Below, in pieces: positions 26,591-35,800 of a DNA stretch of 42,211 nt. The translations under genes and the position numbers were made by a program. The stretch lies in NCBI RefSeq assembly GCF_001461035.1, contig NZ_LNAM01000149.1, positions 1 to 42,211 of the forward strand. The letters are read 5' to 3'. Source of the DNA: Acetivibrio ethanolgignens. GTDB taxonomy: Bacteria > Bacillota > Clostridia > Lachnospirales > Lachnospiraceae. Under the pieces are notes generated by a model, which searched no databases, was not told the DNA's origin, and saw only the letters and a program-made list of their open reading frames with translations. Each line of letters opens with the position of its first letter. Position 1 is the first letter of the stretch.

Positions 26591-26845
26591 ATGATGTCAA
26601 TCGGCAAGACTGGACTAAAACTCACCATTGCCATAGCAGAGTGTACCTATGAACAGGCGACACTGTATGGAGAACGACTGGAGATTATGGCTTACAGTCC
26701 GGAGATAGATGCTGAGTTAAAGATTATCTGTTTTCCGACATTTCCGGGACACTGTGGATGTATGTTATTCCCATTGGACGAGATACACTATGCACAAAAA
26801 CAGGATGAGCTGTCACAGATATGGAAGAATTACCTGCTACGGTAA
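26591..26845 (+). CDS. Small hypothetical protein, copy 1 of a repeated family
   Basis: This 84-residue ORF starts with ATGATG (26591 or 26594) after AAGGA. It contains YSPEIDAELKIICFPTFPGH followed by CGCMLFPLDEI. A diverged copy of that stretch lies at 28732-28827, on the other side of the broken integrase, which argues that it is or was a real gene. I recognise no known domain; the HCGC pair is the most distinctive feature. It sits in the decayed part of the island, so it may be a fragment. Confidence 0.5.
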   Translation: MMSIGKTGLKLTIAIAECTYEQATLYGERLEIMAYSPEIDAELKIICFPTFPGHCGCMLFPLDEIHYAQKQDELSQIWKNYLLR

Positions 26846-26880
26846 GAATATAATCTGTGACGAATTGTATAAAAGGACAA

Positions 26881-26924
26881 AAAAATGTCATTTCATCACA
26901 AAAATGTGGTGGGATGACATTTTT
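26881..26924. terminator. Long hairpin, probable bidirectional terminator
   Basis: AAAAATGTCATTTCATCACA (26881-26900) pairs along its full 20 bases with 26905-26924, using a few G-T wobbles, around an AAAA loop. A and T runs at the two ends allow termination on either strand. It could alternatively be a small inserted inverted repeat. Confidence 0.65.
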
Positions 26925-26927
26925 TAA

Positions 26928-27257
26928 GAAAAATTTGAACAAATAGGTACGTCCGACAAATACAATGGTGGAAGAAAATTCAAATCGTATTGCAGAATCT
27001 ACAGGGATTATGCAAGACTATACAACGAAGTTGAGGCAATAGTCACTAAGTATTATCCGGAAGGTTCCGGAAATGGTTTCTTTAATTTTACAGATGAAGA
27101 AAAATTCTATGAAATGCTAAATGAAGCCAGACAAGAAGCCGGATGTGCCTATGTATCAGATACACCGGATACAACAGAAGAAAATGATTTAATCCAGTTT
27201 TACAATGAAAAGCATGAAAAATTAAGTGACAGTACTTACAGACAGAGATTCTTGTAG
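26928..27257 (+). pseudogene. Open frame without a start codon, unidentified
   Basis: This frame is open for 109 codons between TAA (26925-26927) and TAG (27255-27257). It codes for a sensible, soluble sequence (KFKSYCRIYRDYARLYNEVE, then KYYPEGSGNGFFNFTDEEKF and ending STYRQRFL). There is no ATG, GTG or TTG with a ribosome binding site near its 5' end, so it looks like the C-terminal part of a gene cut off by the hairpin at 26881-26924. Family not recognised. Confidence 0.45.
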
Positions 27258-27283
27258 AATTTGGATTATATTGTAATAGCAAA

Positions 27284-27327
27284 ATGTCAGGCGTATTTTG
27301 GAATTGGTTTCAGGGTACGCCTGATAT
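27284..27327. repeat. Inverted repeat upstream of the integrase remnant
   Basis: TCAGGCGTA (27287-27295) and TACGCCTGA (27316-27324) are perfect inverted copies. The pairing extends to 12 bp with one wobble, around a 20-base loop. No T run follows, so it is not a classic terminator; it could be a recombinase or regulator site. The rest of 27258-27453 shows nothing else I can support. Confidence 0.4.
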
Positions 27328-27453
27328 CATATAAGTGCAAATAGTGTTTGTGCTTCAGTCAGAAAGGTCTGAGAATGATTCAGATAACAATACGGTAAGA
27401 TTTATGGTGTATGGTATGATTGTCATTTCCCGTGTCGGAAGGAGACGGAAGAA

Positions 27454-28249
27454 ATGGAAGATAAAATTACAGCATATGGAAACTACCTGGCTGTCACAGA
27501 GAAAGCAGACAACACGACTGCAATCTATTTAAGGGAGGCAGCGGCTTTTATACAATACATTGGGGACAAAACTGTAACCAAGACACTTGTATTGGAATAC
27601 AAAGGTGAGCTGTTGGAAAAATATAGCAAACCATCAACAATCAATTCTAAAATCATAGCTACCAATGCTTATTTAAAATACATAGGGCAAGGGGATTGTA
27701 CAGTCAAGACAGTGTCTTGAAAATGTATTGTCGAGAAGAGAATATACTAAAATGCTGGATTATGCATTGGAAAGTGGCAGGAAAAAACACTACTTAATCA
27801 TGAGGACATTAGCATTAACAGGATGCAGAATCAGTGAATTGACAGGGGTTACAACACAGGCTCTGGCAGATGGAGGTTATAAAATAAGGAACAAAGGAAA
27901 GACCAGAGACATCTATATTCCTGATAAATTAGTAAAGGAATTGAAGGAGTATTGCAAAGAGCAAAATATAAAGAAAGGCTGTATCTTCACTGGTAGAAAC
28001 GGGAAGCCTATAACAAGAAACGGTGTCTATCGAATGATGCAAAAGATAGCTGATATGACAGGAGTACCACTAGAAAAGGCACACCCTCATTCCTTCAGAC
28101 ATTTGTTTGCATTGACCTATATAGATACCTATAATAATATAGGCGAGTTGGCGGACATACTGGGACATTCCAGTCTTGAAATCACCAGAATCTATCTATC
28201 TAGCAGTAGGGAGCAGAAGAGAAATAAAATGAATCGCTTGAATTTATAA
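27454..28249 (+). pseudogene. Tyrosine recombinase/integrase split by a frameshift
   Basis: The N-terminal part (27454-27720) has the SAM-like core-binding domain (TAIYLREAAAFIQYIGDKTV). The C-terminal part in the next frame, open to 28249, has the full catalytic set: Arg in GCRISEL, Lys in RNKGKTRDIY, HSFRH, LGHSS and the nucleophile Tyr in RIYLSSS. The frames meet near 27700-27720, where the first ends in TGA. Combined length of about 265 residues fits a normal XerC/D-like integrase, so a one-base change has probably inactivated it. The ATG has a good ribosome binding site (GGAAGGAGA). Confidence 0.85.
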
Positions 28250-28300
28250 AATCTAAGTAAGTATAGGCATGGGAAATGATAAACAAAAAGGAAGGGAACT

Positions 28301-28594
28301 ATGTTAATTGACAACAGAAATTATAAGCTTTATGATTGCTTAGTGCAAAGCTATGTATGGAAAGAAGAAACGAATATCCTTATTCTTTCCTGTCAGTATC
28401 TGGACAGGGGTGCGACCAAGATCGCACTGAGAAAGGTATGCGATTCGGAGTGTCTGGAACTGTTGATAAATCATGTGATTGAATATGTGGTGTGTTCTTA
28501 TGATGCGGAAAAGAAGGCCTGCTGTTATGAGATACACCTGAGAAGTCTGTCGGAGACAGCAAAGGTGTGGGCAGGGAGCATGGAATTTTTTTAA
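28301..28594 (+). CDS. Small hypothetical protein
   Basis: This 97-residue ORF has a strong ribosome binding site (AAGGAAGGG) about 5 bases before its ATG. It contains YDCLVQSYVWKEETNILILS, then a central ALRKVCDSECLELLINHVIE and a Cys-containing C terminus (EKKACCYEIHLRSLSE). No membrane segment or signal peptide is visible, and I recognise no domain. It is in the debris zone behind the integrase remnant and is the most complete small gene there. Confidence 0.55.
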   Translation: MLIDNRNYKLYDCLVQSYVWKEETNILILSCQYLDRGATKIALRKVCDSECLELLINHVIEYVVCSYDAEKKACCYEIHLRSLSETAKVWAGSMEFF

Positions 28595-28612
28595 GAAGTA
28601 TAACCTTAATAC

Positions 28613-28827
28613 ATGCCCATTTCATGGGGCAAACGGAAAACGAAAGTTGATAAAAGCACGATATTATATGCAATCGCAAAGAAAAAATATGTAGAAGTGC
28701 ACGTACATAAAGATTACGTGTTTAAGACCTCAGCCCGGAGATAGATACCAATCTTAAGGTGATCTGCTTTCAAACCTTTGTGGGACATTGCGGCTGTATC
28801 TTATTTAATCTTGATGAAATGAAATAA
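28613..28827 (+). pseudogene. Fused gene debris containing copy 2 of the SPEID family
   Basis: A 43-codon frame (28613-28744, MPISWGKRKTKVDKSTILYA) runs into a second frame at 28732-28827. That second frame reads SPEIDTNLKVICFQTFVGH, then CGCILFNLDEMK and a stop. It matches residues 36-66 of the ORF at 26591-26845 at most positions, including the HCGC pair. The two frames are unrelated pieces joined by deletion. Neither looks functional. Confidence 0.5.
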
Positions 28828-28939
28828 AAACGGTATTGCATATGCTGAAAACAAATGATATAAGGCCTCTAAAATGTATAAATTTAACAAAAATATCAAA
28901 AATCATCTTCAAATCAAAAAAGTCTATCCCTTTGGCTAG

Positions 28940-28969
28940 TTTACTTTTTCAAACCTTATCGTGTATAAT
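28940..28969 (+). promoter_or_regulatory. Possible promoter of the decayed LuxR-type regulator
   Basis: TATAAT at 28964-28969 is a perfect -10; the -35 (TTTACT, 28940-28945, 18-base spacing) is weak. It lies about 65 bases before a TTG start with AGGAGG. The remainder of 28828-29035 is AT-rich and shows no other feature. Confidence 0.35.
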
Positions 28970-29035
28970 ATAGAAAAGTATGTATATTAACATTGAGGGT
29001 TTCACCCAGTATCAGCAAAAAGGAGGTTGATATAT

Positions 29036-29818
29036 TTGCGCCAGGAAGACGATCATTATGTGCGTCCGCAGGCCGCATGGGAGAGAATGAGGGCTGCCAA
29101 AAACAGTCATCAGACCGTATATGAAAAAAAGAAAATGCCCGGATAATTTTCGTGATCGATGATTTGTATGTATTAGACGGAAAAGGGCTTGTAAACATTG
29201 CCCTTGCAGAGAGCTATTTTGAGAAAGGCGGGGAGGACTATGAATTGGCGCTTCTTGCCGGAAACGGAAGGATGCAGGCAGAAGCCGGAGGAAAGACCGA
29301 ACTGGTCTTTGTGGCGGCAGGGATTCTCACAAAGCTGTCTATCTTAAATAACCACATGGATGAAGCAAGGGATATGTTAGACAGCTTTCAGAACAAGGCA
29401 GAAAAGGAAGCTCCGAAGCTTCTGCCAAATATCGGTGCCATGCAGGCAAGAATGGATTTATACACCGGAAGGATGGGAGAAGTGATGGAGTGGCTTGAAA
29501 AAGCCCCGGATGAAGATGAGGAGTTTAACGTCATGGAACGCTACCGGTATCTTACGAAGGTGCGGGTATATCTGGCAACCGGCCGGAAGGAAAAGGCAGA
29601 GGATTACCGCTTTGTGCGGATACTCACAAAAGAGGGGGCAGCACTTTTGGAACTGCTTAAGGCTGCAGGCGGAAGGCATGTATGTGGAACAGATCGCAAG
29701 GCAGCTTGGATTGACCAAGTCTAGCGTGAAATACTACAATCAGGAAACATACAAAAAGCTGGGCGTAAACAATAAAACCGCAGCAGTGGCAGAAGCCAGA
29801 AGCCGGAGGCTTTTGTGA
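29036..29818 (+). pseudogene. MalT/LuxR-type transcriptional regulator, eroded by internal deletions
   Basis: Fragments in the correct order of one large regulator are joined. First is an N-terminal piece from TTG 29036 with AGGAGG 9 bases upstream (VRPQAAWERMRAAKNSHQTV), closed by a stop at 29146. Then VIDDLYVLD, then TPR-like helices (AGNGRMQAEAGGKTEL, MDLYTGRMGEVMEWLEKAP). After another junction in a shifted frame comes a LuxR helix-turn-helix (EQIARQLGLTKSSVKYYNQE, KLGVNNKTAAVAEARS) ending at 29818. The ATPase Walker A part and most repeats are missing. Intact relatives are about 800 residues or more. It may once have controlled the surface protein gene that follows. Confidence 0.75.
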
Positions 29819-29892
29819 AGAGATTGAGAAAAAACATAAAGCATAATGTCGGGCTTTGTACGAAAAGCCCCTCAGGAATGGAGGAGATTGCA

Positions 29893-32800
29893 ATGAAAAA
29901 ATTATGCAGGAAAGGACATCTGAAAAGAAGCGGGAAGCGGTGGCTTGCCCTTCTTATGAGTGTCTGCCTGATTGGAACGATGATTCCGATTACAGCAAGG
30001 GCAGAGAATGGCAGCACAGATACCGGACTGTGTGAACATCACACAGAGCATACAGCAGAGTGCGGTTACGTGGCACCTGCCCGGGGACACGAGTGCGAGC
30101 ATGTGCATGACGAAAGCTGCGGCTATCAGGAAGCTGGTGAGTGTACCCATGTACATACAGAAGAATGTGGGGAAAACGGAGAGAGCTGCGCTCATGTGCA
30201 TGATGACCAGTGTGGGTATGCTGAAGGACATGTGTGTGAGCATGTGCATGACGAGGAATGTGGTTATGTGGAAGCTTCCGAAGGAAGTCCCTGCACATTC
30301 GCCTGTGAGATCTGTGGAAAGGAAGCAGCAACTGTGCAGGCAGAGAGTAAACTCATCACCGACTGGGAATGGGTAGATGACTGGGAGATTATCCACCCGG
30401 ATAGCGGAAACGTTTTACTGCCTTTTGCCAGTGCGGAAAATGTCGCTTATTTTGACAATATTGTGGAGATGCTGCCAAGCGCTATTCAAGCCGATGGTGA
30501 GGAACTAACCCTTGGGGAATGGGTCTGCGAGGACTACCCTATGGAGAGTGGTGCTTATGAGGGCTGGTATGTCTTTGAAACCACGCTGCCCGATGGCTAT
30601 ACCCTGTCCGACGACACCAATGTTCTTTACTTAACCGTGGTACTGGGCGACCCGGAGGGACATAAGGCGGCTGATAAGGCGGCTGTATACGCTTATGAAC
30701 CGATTATTAATACGCTGAAGCCGGGAAGCACCTTTGACGTATCTAAGGTGCCGATGGGGTATTTGACTCCGCGTGAATATCAAATGAATGAGAGCGGTGA
30801 ATATACGCTTACCGGACAAAACGTCAATGAAACCACGATGCGCTTTGTAATCAATAAATCCTGCACTATCATTCTGGATAATGTGAAAATCATATCCGGT
30901 CTGACCTATGAGGATGATGGCAAAAATATGTTTATGAGCGGAAAACACGGAATTTTTGAGGTTGCAGAGGGTGTCAGCGTAGACTTTGTTTTCCGGGGGA
31001 GTAACGATATACAGAGCAAAAGATATTATAAATCACTTGATATAAATGCAATTATGCTCGGACAGGGCAGTAAAGTGACCTTTTCGGGACCGGGAGTATT
31101 GGATCTAAAGGGGGGGATAGCAGGAAAATTTTTAGGGAATAACAGTGCTGCCCAAGCCACTGTCGTCATGAAAGGTGGTCGAGTGGATGTGGTAGGAATT
31201 GGAAGTTATCGGTTTACAGATTACAGAGGCGGAGGCGGATATAAAAGTGAGGTGATAAACGGAACGATTGAACTACAGTACCAGGGCGGTAGTTTTCATA
31301 ATAGTGTAGATGATGCGGAGGATATTGCTGAACGAAAAGATGATATTTTGCTACGCACATCATACTGTAAGGGAGATAACGGAAGAGTTCGAATCACGGG
31401 GATGAGCAACAGCAGTATCAAGCTTAAATCAGGAGCAGCCGGAGAATTTATGGAAATGGAGTGCTTTGGCGATACCGTTTATTTCTATCATGACCTGAAG
31501 CTGAACGTCGTTACAGACTATTATATCATCGACGGAGACAATTACCGACATTTCCGACACACAAATAAGACCGTTCGGGATGACGCAGTAGAGATAACCG
31601 ATGACAGCACCATTGCCGGCGCGGCAGGAACCGTGCGTGTGGGCGGCTCTACCGTGAGCAATGCGACCCTTACCTTTACGAGTGATTTGTTTACCGGAAG
31701 CTGCACGACAGGTGAAAACGGAGCGTACTATAAAGCGATGCCTCAGGGTACCTATCAGGTGACCATTACGCCGTCAGGCTCGGATACCGCATACAATTTG
31801 GGAACGATTACCCTAAATCAGGAATCGAAACAGACCTATGACTTCGGTTTAACAACCTTGACCGGTACCGTGAAGGATGGTAATGGCAGCCCCGTTGATA
31901 AAGCATTGGTTCGCTTTGGGGAGGACGGAACTTTGGCCTACACCGATGCAAATGGAAAATATACCATTTATATGCTCCAGAATAAGTATGCGAGCGGAAC
32001 ACAGGTTACCGCGTCTGCACAGACCCTCCTGTATTCCAAAGTAACAGAGAATGTTACTTTCAATACAAGTGGCATGACGCAGGATTTTGTACTAAAGGAT
32101 ATCGTTACAGGAGATACGCTGAAGGTGAGCAGCGAAGCGGATCTTGTACTACTGGCGGGTTTTAAGAAGCAGCTTAATGAAAAGACCATTGTCCTGACGC
32201 AGGATATCGCATTAACCGGACAATTCAAGGGTATTACATTAACGGGTAAGACCACTATAACGATTCAGGGGAATGGTCATACCATTTCCAATATGACCAC
32301 ACCGTTGTTTGTTAATCAGACAACTGATAAGAACAGTCAATATCTTAAAGGTGAGGTAACGGATCTGCATTTGCAGGGTGATATATCGTGGAATGGTTAT
32401 GCTTTAGGTGCTTTGGCAGAAAGGGCTCGTTATATTACGATAGATGGCTGCTCTTTTACAGGCAGCATTACATCAACCTATGAAGAAAAAAGAGGATGGT
32501 CAATTGGCGGCTTGGTTGGACAGTTCTACGATGGCACGATGAGGAATTGCTATGTTTCTGTTTCTCTGATGAAAAGCAATACTGTACTATATTCAGGCGG
32601 TCTGTGCGGAGATGCGGATACGAGCAGTAATGATATTGAAAACTGCTATGTCCGAATCGGCGACTATGCTGTCAACAAAAGCTCTAAGAGCGGAATACTT
32701 GGAATCTATAAAGGTACAGTGAAGAACTGTTATGTCGTTGTCACCGGCAGTGAGATGCCCCAAAACGCACTGGGCAAAGTTGCTCCTAATGCGACTCCTA

Positions 32801-35800
32801 CCGTCAATAACGTATATGCGCTGGAAGGATGCGCCAATGATTATACCAAAGTGACGAAGCTATCGGCTGGCGTAATGTCTGCGCAAGCCGGAACCACCGT
32901 TGACGGTAAAAAGGCACTGGTGGACCAGCTTAATACCAATGTGTCCACAAGCAATTCTTATAAAAAATGGTACAACGGCACCGATGGCTATCCTTGCTTC
33001 ACGATTCCGACTTACACCATTACGTTTAATGGTGGTACAAAGGGTACCGGAAGTCAGGAAGCTCTGACCGTGAAAGCAGAAGAATCGGTGACCCTGCCGG
33101 GTGTGGTTTATAAGAATATTGATTATGTGCAGAAAGGCTGGGCAACGAGCGACGGTGGTACAAAGGCTTATGACCTGAGCGAGAGCATTTCACCTGCGGC
33201 AAATATGACGCTGTATCCTTACTGGGAAGCAAAGCCGGCAGCTGAATGCGAAGCGCCCATAGGTCTGACTGCAACGTATGGAGATACATTAAGCAATGTT
33301 TCTTTGCCGGATGGTTTTACATGGAATGCACCGGAAACTTCGGTAGGAGCTGTTGGCACAAATACCTTTACAGCAACCTATACGCCGACAGGAGAGGCAG
33401 CGGAAAAATATGTAAAGAATACTAATGTGCAGATTTCGGTAGAAGTTAAGAAGGCACTGGCAACGTATACGACTCCGGTAGGCGCAGCTTCAAATCTTGC
33501 CTATAACGGTGCTGCGCAGAAACTTGTGACAGCCGGTACCACGTCACACGGTACGATTGTTTACAGCTTGACAGAGACCGAAACATATACAACTGAGATT
33601 CCTACGGCAATGAATCCGGGAAATTATACCGTATTCTATAAGATTCAGGGCGATGCCAACCATGAGGACAGTGAAGTCGGAAGCGTGACGGTACCCATTG
33701 GGAAAGCAAATCTGAAAGATGCAGTGATTACACTGGGGGATGCTCTTACCTATAATGGCAAGGAGCAGACGCAGAGCATTGCAAGTGTAACCGTTGGAAC
33801 CATGACGCTTGGAGCCGGTGACTATACCGTTACGGGTAATACAAAGTCAGCTGTCGGAACCTATACACTGACAGTCACGGGACAGGGTAATTTTGAAGGA
33901 AGCAAACAAGCGGAATTTAACATTGCAAAGAAAGCAGCTGTTTCGGTACCGGATATAGATAAGAAGTATGTCTCTACAGTCGGCTCAAATGGCGCTGCGG
34001 CAAGCATTGATATTGCAAGCTTACTTCCAAATGACAGGGGTGCGACGACATATACTCTTGCGGAGAATACAGCCACTTATGTAACCGATAAAGCAGTTAG
34101 TACAGATGGAATGCTGACATATAAGGTAGGCACAAACGGAAACATCGGTAATAGCACAACACTGACGGTGACTGCCGCGTCTGCAAATTATGAAGACATT
34201 ACTGTAAAAGTAAATATTCAAATTGTGGATAAATATATCGTAGCAGAAAAGGAAGATGCCAAGGTAGCTATTACGGGAAGCAACACATTGATCTATGGTC
34301 AGACGCTGAGTACATTGACATTAAATACAAGTGCAGCCAAATTTGTAGAGCAGGAAAATCCTACGAAAGAAGTAACAGGAACCCTTGCATGGGAAAATCC
34401 TGCTGCGGTATTAGATGCCGGAACCACAACTGCCACATGGGTATTTAAACCAAATGATGCGTCTTATGCAACCGTGAAAGATACCGTTGCCATTACGGTA
34501 AACAAAGCAACACCACAGGTAACTAACCTGCCAACCGTGGCAGAAAGAACCTATCACCCGACTGTAGGCCTTACGAATAGTGACCTGACAGGCGGAACAG
34601 TTACCGGTGTAGATGGTAATCCTCTTGGCGGTGAATGGAGCTGGCAGTCATCCGGTATCATTCCAATCGTAAACAACACCGGATATGTGGCAGTATTTAC
34701 ACCGTCAGACAGTACAAACTATGAAACAGTGACACGAACCATTACAGTAACGGTTACTAAGGCAACACCTTATATAAAAACAGCACCGATAGCGGCTGCA
34801 ATTACTTATGGGGATACCCTTGGTGCTTCGACGCTTTCCGGCGGCACCGTGCAGTACAGCATAAGAAATACCGCAACCGTTTCCGGAAGCTTTGCATGGA
34901 GAGATAGCAGCATGAAACCGAGTGTCTCTGCTAGCAACACCATGAACTATTGGGTAGTATTTACCCCTTCTGATGTGGATAACTATAATACCGTAGAAAC
35001 AGATATTACCCTGATTGTAAACAAGGCGGGGAATGCACCGAATAAGCCTTCATCGACCATGAACGTGGCAAATAGCTGTGAGAAGGCAAGTGACGTGACC
35101 TTACCGACCGGCTGGGTATGGCAGGATGCATATAAGGATACTGCGCTTACCGTAGGCACAGCAGTAACCGCAACTGCAATTTATAATGGAGCGGATAAAG
35201 GAAATTATGAGAATGAGACAATATCCGTAACCATTACAAGGTCAGCCTGTGATCATGCGCATACAGAGGTCAGAAATGCAAAGGCGGCTACCTGTAAAGA
35301 AGCCGGTTATACCGGGGACACTTACTGCAAGGATTGTGGCGAACTGCTTACAACAGGAAGCATCATACCTCTTGCAGACCATCAGGGTGGAACAGCTACC
35401 TGTACCAAAAAAGCAGTCTGCACCGTATGTGGTAAAGAATATGGAACGCTTGATGCAAATAACCATGTCCATACAGAAATCAGAGGAGCAGTAGCGGCAA
35501 CCTGTACCGCAGGCGGCTACACCGGAGATACTTATTGTACCGATTGTGGTGTCAAGATAAGGACGGGAACAGCAACCCCTGCCCTTGGACATAACTATAC
35601 AAGCAAGGTAACAACAGAACCGACAACTGATAGGGAAGGTGTCAGAACCTACACCTGTGACCGCTGCGGACACAGCTACACGGAGAGCATTCCAAAGCTT
35701 CCGGAGGAGGAACATGAGCATTCCTATTCCGATTCTGTGACCAAAGAGCCGACCTGTACCGATACCGGCATCAGAACTTATACCTGCTCCTGCGGGGACA

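Noticed and set aside
27700-27730. Programmed frameshift in the integrase
   Set aside because: I see no slippery heptamer followed by a stem-loop, and tyrosine recombinases are not known for recoding; a mutation or sequencing error is simpler.
29895-30396. Minus-strand open frames opposite the Cys/His repeats
   Set aside because: They mirror the repeated HVHDE codons; no start context and low-complexity products.
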